DNA from: Stenotrophomonas rhizophila
GTDB lineage: Bacteria; Pseudomonadota; Gammaproteobacteria; Xanthomonadales; Xanthomonadaceae
Direction: 5' to 3'
Assembly: GCF_007667275.1 (NCBI RefSeq)
Contig: NZ_VDQT01000004.1
Span: forward strand, 1 to 64,000
DNA: 64,000 bases
Positions 7,458-16,994 of the stretch are shown piece after piece. The translations under genes and the position numbers were made by a program. The stretch's first letter is position 1, and the number at the start of each line of letters is the position of its first letter. The notes below the pieces were generated by a model that was given only the letters and a program-made list of their open reading frames with translations, ran no database searches and was not told the origin of the DNA.

Positions 7458-10400
7458 TCAGTCCTCGACCTGCCCGGCCGCAGTGCGGGTGCGCTCGGGA
7501 AGCTTGAGCCGCTTGCCTTCTTCGTCGTACTCGATCAACAGCACGCCGGAGTCGTGGCGGCCGCTGATTTCGACGAAGCAGGCGCCGCCGATGAACGGCT
7601 CCAGCGTCATCACCGACTTCAGCGGGGTGGCGACCACCATCTGGAAGCCGAAGTTCTCGAAGATGTTCATCGCCAGCGCGGTGAACTCGTTGTCGGCCTT
7701 GTCGAAGGCTTCGTCCAGCACGACGGCGGCGTAGCTGGGCAGCTGGCTGTCGGCGCCGCCCAGCTGGTAACGCAGCGCGGCGGCCAGGCAGGTGGTGGCC
7801 AGCTTCTGCCGCTGGCCACCGGACTTGCCGGCGCCACTGCGGTAGATCTCGACCTGCTGGCGGGTGGCCGCGTCCAGTTCGACGCCGATGAACTCCACAT
7901 GCAGGCGCACGTCGAGCACGTTCTCGCGCCAGCGCTTGTCCTCGCCTTCCTGTGAACCGAGGCGCTTGACCAGTTCGCGCAGTACCGCGAACTGGGCTTC
8001 GGCGACGTGGCGTTCTTCGGTCTGGTGCTGGGCGAGCACGTCGCGCAGCTGCAGGTGGAACTCCAGCACTTCGGGCAGGCGCCGGTCGCTGAGCTCGATG
8101 GTCAGCAGGGTGCCGCGGTTGAAGGGCACCTGTTCCAGCGAAGCATTGACCTCGTCCAGGCGCTGGCCGATCGACTTGCGTGCCTCGGCGCTGTGCCGCT
8201 GCAGCGCCAGCAGGTTGTTCTTGCTCTGGTTCTGCAGCAGGTCGAAGAACCGCTCCTCGTGCTGCGGCAGGCCATCGCGCTCGAGGCGTTCCAGGCGCGC
8301 AAGGTAATCATCGGCCGAGGCCACCGAGGCGGTGAAGTCTCCCGACTCCTCCGGCCAGGCCTGGGCGAAGCGACGGAAGCAGGCCACCAGCTGCGATTCG
8401 ACGCGGTGCACGTCCTGCTGCGAGGCGGCCAGGCTTTCGTTGATGCCCTTGCTGATCTCGCGCATGTGCGCTTCCAGCGTTTCCAGGCTGAGCCCGCCCA
8501 GGGTGTCCAGGCGCTTCTGCAGCCCTGCCTCCTGGGTGGCGCCGAGCGCGGGCAGTACCAGCGCGCGGCTGCGCTGGCGCTGGGCCTCGAGCTTGTCGCG
8601 CTCGCGCGAGAGCTGGGCCAGTTCGACCCGGGTGTCTTCATAGGTGCGCCGCGACTGCGCGATGTCGCCACGCGCGTGGTCGATCTGCTGGGCCAGGCGG
8701 GCCAGGTCGGCGTTGCCTTCCTTCAGCTGGTGCAGCGCCGATGCGATGTCCTGCAGGCGCTGGCTCGCGGTGCCGACATCCACTTCTTCCCAGACGTAGT
8801 TCACCAGCTGGTGGCAGGCCAGGCGACGATCGTTGTCGAGGTCGCGCTGGCCGCGCAGCCGGGCTACGTCCTGGTCGCACTCGGCGATGCGCTGCGCCAG
8901 TTCCTGCGCCTCGCGGCGGAACAGCGCCAGCTTGTCCTGGTTGTTGAAGCCGAGCAGCCAGCGGCGCTTGTCGCCGATGGCGTTGCGGTCGTCCTTCTCG
9001 AAACGGTCGCCGGGGTGCTTGACCTGGCCTTCGCGCGAGATGCCGCGATCGACGTCGCGCAGCTGCCGGGCGTCCACGCACTCATAGTCGTAACGCTTGC
9101 CCAGCTCGCGGCGCAGCCACGGTTCGAACACGCTGTCGCGCAGTTCCAGCTTGTGCAGCAGCGAGCGCGCCGACGGCGAGCGGGCCATGGCATCGTCGTT
9201 GCGACGGACGCGGTAGTAGGTCAGGCGCATGCCGAGCTGGGTGCGGTTCACCCATGCATTGACCTCGTCGTAGTGCCTGTCTTCCACCAGCAGCGACTGC
9301 GCGAAGCCGAACAGCACGCGCTCGATCGCGCCCTGCCAGGCGCCCTCCTCCGGGCGGACCTGGACCAGCTCGCCGACGAACGGCAGCGCCGCTTCGGGCA
9401 CGCCGGTCTCCTCGGCCAGCCGGCTGCGCAGCTTCTGCAGCGGCGCGGGGATGCTGGAAGGCGTGCGCTCCATCGCCTCGAGTTCGGCGCGGACCTCGGT
9501 GAAGCGGCGCGCATCGTCCTGCTTGCCCGCCTGGCGCTCGGTGATGGCGTCATCCAGCGCGGCGGCGGCCTGCTGGCGGTTATCCAGTTCATGCTGGGCG
9601 CGGCTGATCAGCTGGGCAAAGCCGTGGGCGTCGTCAGGCACGGTTTCCTGCAGCTTCGCTGCGGCCTGGCCAGCCTGGTCGCGCTTGGCCTGGCGGCGGT
9701 CGCGTTCGGCCTGCGCGCGGCCCTGCTCGCGCTCCAGCTCTTCGATGCGTTCGCCACCCTGCTGCCGACGCTGCAGTTCCAGTTCGGCCAGGTGCTCTTC
9801 GTGGTTGGCCAGCGCCTGGCGACGCTGGGTCTCTTCACCCTGCAGGCCACGGTGCTGGATGTCGATGTCCTGCAGGCGCTTTTCCAGCAGCCGTTGCAGG
9901 CGCGACTCACGGAAGCTGTCCAGTCCGAGCTTGAGCGTTTCCTCGTCGGCGCGCTGCAGGTTCATCGCCTTCAGTTCGGCGTGCAGCGCACGCGCCGGCA
10001 GCAGGGTTTCTACCTGGCGCCGGGCGGTGACCACCGAGGTATGCGCACCGTCGAGTTCGGCGAAGTCGCTGACCAGGCGCTCGGCGGCGTCGAAGGTCTT
10101 CGGCGTGTCCAGCATGAAGTCGCGCAGGAAGACGTTGAGGTCGCCCAGGTTCTTGGCCGACTGCGTCTTGTGCAGCAGGCGCAGCGCCATCTCGTTGTCG
10201 ATGCCGAGCAGGTGGCGGAAGCGTTCGGCATAGCCGGTGAAGCTGTCGAAGTGGTGGACGTCGGCGAGCCGCTGCTTGAGCCTGCGCAGGTCCAGGTCGA
10301 AGCCGCCTAGGTCCCTGGCGATGTCGAACGGGCGCTCGGCGATCAGGTAATGCTTGCGCACGTCGGCTGCAGCGGCGCCATTGCCGGCGATCCAGAACAA

Positions 10401-10829
10401 CCGCACCAGGCTGACCACGCGGCCATCGCCGGCGCGGTACTCCAGCACCACGGCGGTCCAGGTGGCGCCCTTGCGCAGGTACTGGGTGGCGATTTCGCCG
10501 GTGCCCCGGTCCTGCTGGTCGGCCCAGGCGCCGCGCACGTAGGACACCAGGTTGCGGTCGCGCCCGCTGCGTTCGGCTTCACGCGCGGCGGCGTTGAAGT
10601 CGACGATCGACGGCGGCACCAGCATGGCCGACATGGCGTCGAGCAGGGTCGACTTGCCCGAGCCCGAGCGGCCCACGAACAGGAAGCCGCGCTCGGCGAT
10701 CGGCACTTCGGTCAGGCCGTTGAACGTGCCCCAGTTGTGGACCTGCAGGCGGCGCATGCGGAACTGCTGCAACCGTGGGTCCGGCAGCCCGTCGGTGAAC
10801 AGGGCGGGGGTTTGCTTGGAAATGGCCAT
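7458..10829 (-). CDS. jetC: SMC/MukB-like ATPase, JetC of a Wadjet-type operon
   Basis: The 1123-residue protein has RLQVHNWGTF at about 27-36, Walker A GRSGSGKST at 53-61 and a conserved LVPPSIVDFNAA stretch. Long coiled coils rich in Leu/Gln/Glu/Arg follow, around a hinge-like middle. The ABC signature SGGQRQKLA is at about 1003 and Walker B VVLDEAFDKAD at about 1036-1046. This is the COG4913-type ATPase of type I Wadjet systems, which extrude DNA loops and, with the JetD nuclease, cut small circular plasmids. It is the last gene of a jetA-jetB-jetC operon, 19 bp after jetB. The ATG at 10829 gives the family-like N-terminus; the upstream extension is Arg/Ser-rich. No JetD gene follows, because the next gene is a convergent permease. 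Confidence 0.85.
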   Translation of the reverse strand: MAISKQTPALFTDGLPDPRLQQFRMRRLQVHNWGTFNGLTEVPIAERGFLFVGRSGSGKSTLLDAMSAMLVPPSIVDFNAAAREAERSGRDRNLVSYVRGAWADQQDRGTGEIATQYLRKGATWTAVVLEYRAGDGRVVSLVRLFWIAGNGAAAADVRKHYLIAERPFDIARDLGGFDLDLRRLKQRLADVHHFDSFTGYAERFRHLLGIDNEMALRLLHKTQSAKNLGDLNVFLRDFMLDTPKTFDAAERLVSDFAELDGAHTSVVTARRQVETLLPARALHAELKAMNLQRADEETLKLGLDSFRESRLQRLLEKRLQDIDIQHRGLQGEETQRRQALANHEEHLAELELQRRQQGGERIEELEREQGRAQAERDRRQAKRDQAGQAAAKLQETVPDDAHGFAQLISRAQHELDNRQQAAAALDDAITERQAGKQDDARRFTEVRAELEAMERTPSSIPAPLQKLRSRLAEETGVPEAALPFVGELVQVRPEEGAWQGAIERVLFGFAQSLLVEDRHYDEVNAWVNRTQLGMRLTYYRVRRNDDAMARSPSARSLLHKLELRDSVFEPWLRRELGKRYDYECVDARQLRDVDRGISREGQVKHPGDRFEKDDRNAIGDKRRWLLGFNNQDKLALFRREAQELAQRIAECDQDVARLRGQRDLDNDRRLACHQLVNYVWEEVDVGTASQRLQDIASALHQLKEGNADLARLAQQIDHARGDIAQSRRTYEDTRVELAQLSRERDKLEAQRQRSRALVLPALGATQEAGLQKRLDTLGGLSLETLEAHMREISKGINESLAASQQDVHRVESQLVACFRRFAQAWPEESGDFTASVASADDYLARLERLERDGLPQHEERFFDLLQNQSKNNLLALQRHSAEARKSIGQRLDEVNASLEQVPFNRGTLLTIELSDRRLPEVLEFHLQLRDVLAQHQTEERHVAEAQFAVLRELVKRLGSQEGEDKRWRENVLDVRLHVEFIGVELDAATRQQVEIYRSGAGKSGGQRQKLATTCLAAALRYQLGGADSQLPSYAAVVLDEAFDKADNEFTALAMNIFENFGFQMVVATPLKSVMTLEPFIGGACFVEISGRHDSGVLLIEYDEEGKRLKLPERTRTAAGQVED

Positions 10830-10848
10830 GCGGTATCGGTCGTTCCGT

Positions 10849-11550
10849 TCAGGCGTTGGCAGCCGGGGTTTCGCGCAGCTGGCGGTAGACCGCCGACAGC
10901 GCCGAAACATCCTCGGCGGAGAACAGCAGCTTCAAGGCCGGCGACACTTCGTGCCGGTCCTCCTGGCCCGCCAGGCGGGTCAGGATGTGGTTTTCCTTCA
11001 TCTTCTGCACCGCGGCGGCGACGCGGCGGTTGAAGCCGGCGCGGTCGGTGGAGAGGTTCTTCTCATAGATCGCCAGGGCTTCGGCCATCTCGTTGTCGGC
11101 GACCACGGCGCGGTTGCCGCGCGCATCGGCCTCGGCAAGCTGCTGGCGCAGGTACAGCAGCAGCACCGAGTCGATGAAGGTCAACGGCGAGCTGCGCAGC
11201 AGCACCGGTGCCTCGATGTCTTCGGTGTCGGCCTGGCGGGTGAAGGCCACGCCGCTGTCGCGGTCCAGGACCAGCTCCAGGAACAGGTCGGCCAGCGCCG
11301 AACGGATCGCGGTTTCGCTGCGGATCAGCGCCGGCCACAGCTTGGCATGGCGCAGCTGGTCGATGCTGGGCCCGATCAGCAGCTGGCACAGCGCGCGGCG
11401 CGCATCCAGCGGCAGGCGGCCGGTGTCGCCCATGTAGAACACGTCGCTGTTGCGGCGCGGCATCGGGGTCACCACCACCGGCTCGGCGTCCAGCTCGTCG
11501 ACGGCGCCATCCACCGGTGCGGCGTCGTGGGTATCTTCATGCCAGCTCAT
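10849..11550 (-). CDS. jetB: DUF4194 protein, JetB (MksE-like kite subunit)
   Basis: The 233-residue protein has the DUF4194 pattern: an acidic N-terminus, then winged-helix-like segments with [18 protein letters not shown] and a C-terminal [10 protein letters not shown] stretch. JetB/MksE subunits bind the kleisin JetA and bridge it to the JetC ATPase heads. The ATG at 11550 has an AGGAG Shine-Dalgarno sequence eight bases upstream. It overlaps the end of jetA by 14 bp, so translation is coupled. The order jetA-jetB-jetC matches the Wadjet/MksFEB arrangement. Confidence 0.82.
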   Translation of the reverse strand: MSWHEDTHDAAPVDGAVDELDAEPVVVTPMPRRNSDVFYMGDTGRLPLDARRALCQLLIGPSIDQLRHAKLWPALIRSETAIRSALADLFLELVLDRDSGVAFTRQADTEDIEAPVLLRSSPLTFIDSVLLLYLRQQLAEADARGNRAVVADNEMAEALAIYEKNLSTDRAGFNRRVAAAVQKMKENHILTRLAGQEDRHEVSPALKLLFSAEDVSALSAVYRQLRETPAANA

Positions 11551-13006
11551 GGCGTTTCTCCTGGGTGAACCAAACCAGCGGAATGCGGGCGCGCCGCCAT
11601 TGCCCATCGCCACCACGCCAATGCGCGGTTTCCTGTTCGCCCTCGACCACCTGGCCGTGGCGGGTGCCCAGCGACAGGTAGCCGATCACGCTGCCCAGGC
11701 CCTGCGGCGCTTCGCGCTGCGACAAGGCCTCGGCGATGCTCAGTTTCGGCTGCAGCGCCAGCAGCTCGTGCAGGTCGCGGCGCAGGCTGCGGAAGTCGAT
11801 TTCCGACGACGCCACCAGGTCGCCGACGCTTTCCAGGCTGATGCTGGCCGCGTCGTTGCGCTGCACGCTGCCATCGACCTGGGCGCTGCGCGGGTCGTGC
11901 AGCTTCCACTGGCTCCACGAACGCAGGCGGCTGGTGGTCAACTGCAGGTCGCGGCCGATCGCGCGCTGGGCGGAGAAGTCGTCGCGCAGGGCCAGTGCTT
12001 CGGACTGCGCCTGTTTGAGCAGCTGGGTCAGCCGCCGCTGCTCCAGGTAGCCCCGGCTCTGCACGAACCCGCGCAGGCTGCGCGCGAAGTGCTGCAGCAC
12101 GTCGTGGACCTGGCCGCCGCGTTCGAGCATGGTGCCGGTGAAGCCGCGCAGGAAGGCACGCTCGTTGCGGTCCAGCTTGCGCGCGAAACCCCGCGCCAGC
12201 ACTGCTTCGAGCGCGGCGTCGAGCTGGGCGCTCTGTTCGGCGTCGTTGAGCAGCCGCCAGAAGGCCTGGAAGCTGCGTCCGGCATCGCTGTCGCCGATCA
12301 CGTCGACACCTTCGAACAGGCGCGAGAGCACGTCGCCGCGCTCGCTCTCGTCGTCGATGATGCGTTCGCGGAATTCGCGGTTGAGGCGCTCGAAGTCGTC
12401 ACGGACCCGGCGGAAGTCCTCGGTGAGGTCATCGGCCAGGCCGATGATCTGGCGCGCGCGTTCCAGCGCGCGCTTGCCGTCCAGGGCGACGACCCGGCCG
12501 GTGCCGACCCGTGCGATCTCAGCGTCGATGCGGTCGCGCTCGTCGCGCAGCGCCGACAGCCGGGCGTCCGGGTCCGATTCGGTCTGCGCGGCCAGCTGCG
12601 ACAGCTGTTCGATCACCAGCGCCAGGCGGCTCTCGGTGGCGGCGACGCGGGTCTGCTCCAGGCTGTCGGCGAAGCGGATCGCCTGCAGCGCCTGGGTGGA
12701 GAGTTCGTACTGCTCCTGCTGGGCGCCCTCGGGCAGGCGTCGCTCCAGCCAGCCCTGGGCCAGCCAGTGGGCGATGTAGGCCTGGGCGGTGCGCGGCAGC
12801 TCGCGCGAGAGTTCCTCGCCGTTGAGCTGGTCCAGCGCGCGCTGCAGGCGGTCGTGCAGGACCGCAGAGGCCAGGGTGCGCTCGCCGTCCATCAGCAGGC
12901 TCTGCAGCAGGCCGATGATTTCCGGTGCATTGGCGGCGGCCAGCAGCTTCCACTGGGGCTGGTCGCGCAGGGTGCGGTAACGGGTGATGCGTTCGCGGTG
13001 CTTCAT
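11537..13006 (-). CDS. jetA: DUF3375 protein, JetA (MksF-like kleisin)
   Basis: This 489-residue, charged, largely helical protein matches DUF3375/JetA. It has an N-terminal region with [20 protein letters not shown], coiled-coil stretches at about 120-210 ([17 protein letters not shown]), and a C-terminal [14 protein letters not shown]. JetA is the kleisin that closes the SMC ring in Wadjet complexes. I placed the start at the ATG at 13006 ([10 protein letters not shown]); the 26-residue upstream extension is Cys/Arg-rich and unlike the family. It is the first gene of the jetABC operon, about 95 bp after the divergently unrelated folE stop codon on the same strand. Confidence 0.82.
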   Translation of the reverse strand: MKHRERITRYRTLRDQPQWKLLAAANAPEIIGLLQSLLMDGERTLASAVLHDRLQRALDQLNGEELSRELPRTAQAYIAHWLAQGWLERRLPEGAQQEQYELSTQALQAIRFADSLEQTRVAATESRLALVIEQLSQLAAQTESDPDARLSALRDERDRIDAEIARVGTGRVVALDGKRALERARQIIGLADDLTEDFRRVRDDFERLNREFRERIIDDESERGDVLSRLFEGVDVIGDSDAGRSFQAFWRLLNDAEQSAQLDAALEAVLARGFARKLDRNERAFLRGFTGTMLERGGQVHDVLQHFARSLRGFVQSRGYLEQRRLTQLLKQAQSEALALRDDFSAQRAIGRDLQLTTSRLRSWSQWKLHDPRSAQVDGSVQRNDAASISLESVGDLVASSEIDFRSLRRDLHELLALQPKLSIAEALSQREAPQGLGSVIGYLSLGTRHGQVVEGEQETAHWRGGDGQWRRARIPLVWFTQEKRHELA

Positions 13007-13100
13007 GCAGCCAGGACATCCGGAAGTACACCGCGCGGCCGTGCGCCGCGCAGCAGGAAGGCGGTCGGCCCGGTGCCGACGCACCGGGCATGCGGCAGGT

Positions 13101-13703
13101 TCAGCGCTTGCCGCCTACTTCGATGAAGCGCAGGAACTCGGCGCGCGTACGCGCGTCTTCGCGGAAGCTGCCGAGCATCTTGGAGGTGACCATGCTGACC
13201 CCACGCTTGTGGATGCCACGGGTGGTCATGCACTCGTGCGCGCCTTCCACCACCACGCCCACGCCGATCGGCTGCAGCACGTCCTGGATGCACTGTGCGA
13301 TCTGCGCGGTCATTTTTTCCTGCACCTGGAAGCGGCGGGCGTAGGCCTCGACCACGCGGGCGAGCTTGCTGATGCCCACCACCTTGCCGGCCGGCAGGTA
13401 GCCGACGTGGACGCGGCCGATGATCGGCGCCATGTGGTGTTCGCAATGGCTTTCGTACTCGATGTCGCGCAGCACGATCAGCTCGTCATAGCCGGCCACT
13501 TCCTCGAAGGTGCGTTCCATGTAGGCGCGGGGGTCGTCGCGGTAGCCGCTGAACCAGTCGCCATAGGCTTCGGCAACGCGCCGCGGGGTGTCCAGCAGGC
13601 CTTCACGGGTGGGGTCTTCACCGGCCCAGCGCAGCAGCGTGCGCACTGCCGATTCGGCATCGGCCTGGGTCACCGGGGTCGCGTCGTTGTCTTTTCTGCT
13701 CAT
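13101..13703 (-). CDS. folE: GTP cyclohydrolase I
   Basis: The 200-residue enzyme converts GTP to 7,8-dihydroneopterin triphosphate, the first step of folate and pterin synthesis, in the cytoplasm. Hallmarks are TPRRVAEAY, the zinc-ligand region [19 protein letters not shown] (Cys and His ligands), and [10 protein letters not shown] with the third zinc cysteine. The length fits the homodecameric bacterial enzyme. I chose ATG 13703 (MSRKDND); an in-frame ATG at 13733 would add ten residues. It is transcribed leftward, in the same direction as jetABC, and could read into that operon because the gap is short. Confidence 0.93.
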   Translation of the reverse strand: MSRKDNDATPVTQADAESAVRTLLRWAGEDPTREGLLDTPRRVAEAYGDWFSGYRDDPRAYMERTFEEVAGYDELIVLRDIEYESHCEHHMAPIIGRVHVGYLPAGKVVGISKLARVVEAYARRFQVQEKMTAQIAQCIQDVLQPIGVGVVVEGAHECMTTRGIHKRGVSMVTSKMLGSFREDARTRAEFLRFIEVGGKR

Positions 13704-13824
13704 TACATACAGCACCCGAAGGGGGGCGAGCATCGTACCCGACAGAGCCCATGGGCGTCCCGCGCCACCCGGCATGCCCGCCGTGCCGGCGGGATCCGTT
13801 GGGCTGGGGTTGTGCCTGGGTATT

Positions 13825-13853
13825 GATAGGAAGGAAATTAGTAGTATCCTATC
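13825..13853. promoter_or_regulatory. Inverted repeat, probable MarR operator
   Basis: GATAGGA (13825-13831) and TCCTATC (13847-13853) form a perfect 7-bp inverted repeat separated by 15 AT-rich bases. It ends seven bases before the marR ATG. The size and position suit an autoregulatory MarR dimer site, which would also control the efflux genes downstream. Confidence 0.6.
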
Positions 13854-13859
13854 TATTCC

Positions 13860-14315
13860 ATGAAACGCGCCCTCGACGAACGTACCCAGCTGCAGATGCA
13901 GCTCAGCTCCGGCCTGCTGCATTCGGGCCGGCAGTGGCAACGCCTGGCCGACCAGGCGCTGGGCAGCTATGGCATTTCAGCCGCCTGCACCATGCCGCTG
14001 CTGCTGATCGGCCGCGCGGGCGGCGGTATCCGCCAGGTCGCACTGGCCCAGCTGCTGGGCATGGAAGGCCCTTCGCTGGTGCGCCTGCTGGACAAGCTCT
14101 CGGCCAGCGACCTGGTCCGCCGCGAATGCGACGCCAGCGACCGCCGCGCCAACCTGCTGTGGCTGACCGACAAGGGTGAGGCCCTGGTCAGCGAGCTCGA
14201 ATCGGCGCTGATCGGCCTGCGCCAGGACGTGTTCGGCCAGTTGAGCAACGACGAGCTGCGCACCGTGCTGAAGCTGTGGCAGCTGCTCGCCGACGCGTCC
14301 GAGCGGGTGACGTAA
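13860..14315 (+). CDS. MarR-family transcriptional regulator of the adjoining efflux operon
   Basis: The 151-residue protein has a winged-helix MarR domain: a recognition-helix region [15 protein letters not shown] at about 66-80, and the wing with [16 protein letters not shown] at about 90-105 (the conserved D-x-R-D/A wing motif). MarR proteins usually repress their own operon and release DNA when a phenolic or aromatic ligand binds. The next four genes encode an efflux system. The gene overlaps its own likely operator region closely, and the 83-bp gap to the DUF1656 gene suggests one transcript. Confidence 0.85.
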   Translation: MKRALDERTQLQMQLSSGLLHSGRQWQRLADQALGSYGISAACTMPLLLIGRAGGGIRQVALAQLLGMEGPSLVRLLDKLSASDLVRRECDASDRRANLLWLTDKGEALVSELESALIGLRQDVFGQLSNDELRTVLKLWQLLADASERVT

Positions 14316-14398
14316 GCCACTGCCGCGTTGCTGGCCCGGTGCCGCCCTGCGGCGCCGGGATTACCCCTTTCCGCCCTCCCCTGCGAAACCCCGCCCCG

Positions 14399-14608
14399 AT
14401 GTACGGTGAATTCAGTCTCTATGGTGTGTTCGTCCCGACCCTGCTCGGGCTGATGCTGCTGGCGTACCTGCTCAAGAGCGGGCTGCGCGTGGTCCTGCAG
14501 CGCACCGGCGCCTACCGCCACATCTGGCACCCCGCCCTGTTCAACCTGGCCGTGTACGTGATCGTGCTTGGCGGGTTGTTTTCCCTGATGCGTTGGATGC
14601 AATCGTGA
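14399..14608 (+). CDS. DUF1656 small membrane protein (AaeX-like)
   Basis: This 69-residue protein has two hydrophobic helices separated by a basic loop, and the DUF1656 signature MYGEFSLYGVFVP at the N-terminus. Such proteins (AaeX in E. coli) sit in front of an HlyD adaptor and FUSC pump and are thought to be inner-membrane accessory subunits. Their exact role is unproven. Its TGA stop overlaps the GTG start of the adaptor gene (GTGA). Confidence 0.85.
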   Translation: MYGEFSLYGVFVPTLLGLMLLAYLLKSGLRVVLQRTGAYRHIWHPALFNLAVYVIVLGGLFSLMRWMQS

Positions 14609-15513
14609 ACAAGATCCTCAAGCACACCTTCCCGGTCGTCCTGACCGTGGTCGCCGTCATCGCCGCGCTGCTGGTGCTGCGCCACCTGTGGTCGTACTAC
14701 ATGGACGAGCCGTGGACCCGCGACGCGCATGTCAGCGCCGACGTCGTCCAGGTCGCGCCGGACGTCTCCGGACTGGTCGAAGCGGTGAAGGTGGCCGACA
14801 ACCAGCCGGTCAGGCAGGGCGAGGTGCTGTTCGTGGTGGACCGCGCCCGCTACCAGATCGCGCTGGAACAGGCCCAGGCCACGCTGGGCGAACGCCGCGC
14901 GACGCTGGAGCAGCTGCGCCGGGAGATCGCCCGCGATCGCAGCCTGCGCGACCTGGTCGCCGCCGAAGACGCCGAAGTGCGCCGCGCCAAACTGCAGGCG
15001 GCGCAGGCCGCTGCCGCCACCGCGCAGGCCGCGGTGGACCTGGCCCGGCTCAACCTGGCCCGCACCGAAGTGCGCAGCCCCAGCGACGGCCACGTCAACG
15101 ACCGCACCGTGCGCACCGGCGACTACGTCACTGCGGGCCGCCCGGTGATGGCGGTACTGGATACCGGCTCGTTCCGGGTGGATGGCTACTTCGAGGAAAC
15201 CCGCCTGCGCGGCGTGCACGCCGGCCAGAAGGTCGACATCCGCCTGATGGGCGAGGCGCAGCCGCTGCAGGGCCATGTGCAGAGCATCGCCGCCGGCATC
15301 GAGGACCGGTACCGCAGCGAAGGCTCCAGCCTGCTGCCGAACGTGACCCCGGCCTTCGACTGGGTGCGGCTGGCCCAGCGCATCCCGGTGCGCATCCACA
15401 TCGACCGCGTGCCCACCGGCGTGAACCTGATCGCCGGCCGCACCGCCACGGTCACCATCGAGCCGGATGCGGCCACCGCGACGCCGGCACGACCGGCCCG
15501 GGCGGCACTGTGA
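14605..15513 (+). CDS. HlyD-family periplasmic adaptor of the efflux pump (AaeA-like)
   Basis: The 302-residue membrane-fusion protein has one N-terminal membrane anchor (about 5-28). Next comes a biotinyl-lipoyl half (VAPDVSGLVEAVKVADNQPVR), an Ala/Gln/Arg-rich coiled-coil hairpin (about 85-155), and the second half (TEVRSPSDGHVNDR). It links the inner-membrane FUSC pump to the outer-membrane factor. I used the GTG at 14605, which overlaps the upstream stop codon; a TTG at 14593 is also in frame. Its stop overlaps the next GTG start by four bases. Confidence 0.88.
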   Translation: MNKILKHTFPVVLTVVAVIAALLVLRHLWSYYMDEPWTRDAHVSADVVQVAPDVSGLVEAVKVADNQPVRQGEVLFVVDRARYQIALEQAQATLGERRATLEQLRREIARDRSLRDLVAAEDAEVRRAKLQAAQAAAATAQAAVDLARLNLARTEVRSPSDGHVNDRTVRTGDYVTAGRPVMAVLDTGSFRVDGYFEETRLRGVHAGQKVDIRLMGEAQPLQGHVQSIAAGIEDRYRSEGSSLLPNVTPAFDWVRLAQRIPVRIHIDRVPTGVNLIAGRTATVTIEPDAATATPARPARAAL

Positions 15514-16994
15514 AGCACCCGGCCCTGCACCGCATCGCGTTCGCGCTGGCGCTGACCAGCCTGGCCGCCTGCCGTACGGTCGGTCCCGACTACGCGGTGC
15601 CGGCCAACGCGGCCTTCCAGCGCCCGGACGCCAATGCCGCCTTCATCGACACCGCCAACCCGCAGGTGGCGCCCGGCGCCGAGTTGCCGGCGCGCTGGTG
15701 GGAGCTGTACCAGGACGCCACGCTCAACGGGCTGGTCGAGCAGGCGCTGCGCGACAACGTTGAGCTGAAGGTGGCCGACGCCAACCTGCGCCGCGCCGCC
15801 GCCGTGTACGAGCAGGCGCTGGACGCCGGTGGCTTCGAGTACGAGGCCGAAGCCGGGGCGAGCCGTGCGCAGCTGTCGGCCGAGTCGTTCCTGCTCGAAC
15901 ACGAACTGCCGCCGATCAACCTGGCCGACGGCAAGTTCGCCGTCTCCTACCAGTTCGACCTGTTCGGCAAGCTCAGGCGCGCCTCCGAGGCCGCGCGTGC
16001 CGATGAGCAGGCCGTGGCCGCGGCGATGGACCTGGCGCGCGTTTCGCTGGTGGCCCAGGTCGCCGGCAGTTACGTGGAAATCTGCCATGCCAACCACGAG
16101 CTGCACGTGGCCGAACATTCCCTGCAGCTGCAGCAGCGCAGCCGCGAGGTGACCCAGCGGCTGATCGACGCCGGCCGCGGCACGCCGCCCGAGCTGGCCC
16201 GCGCCAATGCGCAGGTGGCGATGCTGGAGGCGGCGCTGCCGCCGCTGCGCGCACAGCGCGACGCGTCCGGCTACCAGCTGGCCGCCTTGCTCGGTCGTAC
16301 CCCCGGGCAGCTGCCCGGTGGCGTTGCCACCTGCGACCAGGCCCCGACCCTGTCCCAGCCGCTGCCGGTGGGCGACGGCCGCGCGCTGCTGCAGCGCCGC
16401 CCCGACATCCGCCAGGCCGAGCGCAGGCTGGCCGCCGCCACCGCACGGATCGGCGTGGCCACCGCCGAACTGTATCCGGACATCCGCCTGGGCGCCTCGC
16501 TCGGCGCGGCCGGCCTGCTGGCCGACTTCGGCGAGCCGTTGACCCAGCAATGGTCGATCGGCCCGCTGATTTCCTGGACCCTCCCCTCCTCGGGCACCCA
16601 CGCGCGCATCCACGCGACCGAGGCCGGCGCCGATGCGGCGCTGGCCGAGTTCGACCACAGCGTGCTGCAGGCGCTGCGCGAAACCCAGACCGCGCTCAGC
16701 CGCTACGCGCACGACCTGCAGCGCCTGCAGGCGCTGCAACAGGCGCAGGCCCAGGCTGCGCTGGCCGCCGAACAGAACCGCCGGCTCTACCAGGGTGGGC
16801 GCACGCCGTACCTGTCCAGCCTGGATGCTGACCGCACCCTGGTCTCGGCCGATGCCACCCTGGCGCAGCAGCAGGCGCAGGTGTCGCGCGACCAGATCCA
16901 GCTGTTCCTGGCCCTCGGCGGCGGCTGGAACGCCGACGCGGTGGCACAGGCGCCCGCACCGACGGTAGTGCCGACCGTCAGTCGGCATGAATAA
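15510..16994 (+). CDS. NodT-family outer-membrane factor lipoprotein
   Basis: The 494-residue protein starts with a lipoprotein signal peptide and lipobox LTSLAAC (Cys about 21), then TVGPDY, typical of NodT/OprM channels. Two TolC-like repeats follow, with GPLISWTLPSSG near residue 350 and the long Ala/Gln-rich helices of the periplasmic tunnel. It forms the outer-membrane exit of the tripartite pump. AaeAB of E. coli has no dedicated channel gene, so its insertion between adaptor and pump genes makes this operon self-sufficient. The last nine residues (VVPTVSRHE) are encoded by a SMAG repeat. Confidence 0.88.
   Translation: MKHPALHRIAFALALTSLAACRTVGPDYAVPANAAFQRPDANAAFIDTANPQVAPGAELPARWWELYQDATLNGLVEQALRDNVELKVADANLRRAAAVYEQALDAGGFEYEAEAGASRAQLSAESFLLEHELPPINLADGKFAVSYQFDLFGKLRRASEAARADEQAVAAAMDLARVSLVAQVAGSYVEICHANHELHVAEHSLQLQQRSREVTQRLIDAGRGTPPELARANAQVAMLEAALPPLRAQRDASGYQLAALLGRTPGQLPGGVATCDQAPTLSQPLPVGDGRALLQRRPDIRQAERRLAAATARIGVATAELYPDIRLGASLGAAGLLADFGEPLTQQWSIGPLISWTLPSSGTHARIHATEAGADAALAEFDHSVLQALRETQTALSRYAHDLQRLQALQQAQAQAALAAEQNRRLYQGGRTPYLSSLDADRTLVSADATLAQQQAQVSRDQIQLFLALGGGWNADAVAQAPAPTVVPTVSRHE
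16965..16987 (+). repeat. SMAG/REP hairpin inside the outer-membrane-factor gene, ending on the pump start codon
   Basis: GTAGTGCCGACCGTCAGTCG and the next three bases form the hairpin. It codes the last residues of the outer-membrane factor in frame. Its final A is the A of the FUSC pump ATG (16987), so it occupies the place where that gene's Shine-Dalgarno sequence should be. Confidence 0.7.

Noticed and set aside
8007..10310. Long plus-strand frame opposite jetC, and a similar minus-strand frame at 16978-19392 opposite the FUSC gene
   Set aside because: Both mirror strongly supported genes codon for codon and lack start signals or domains.
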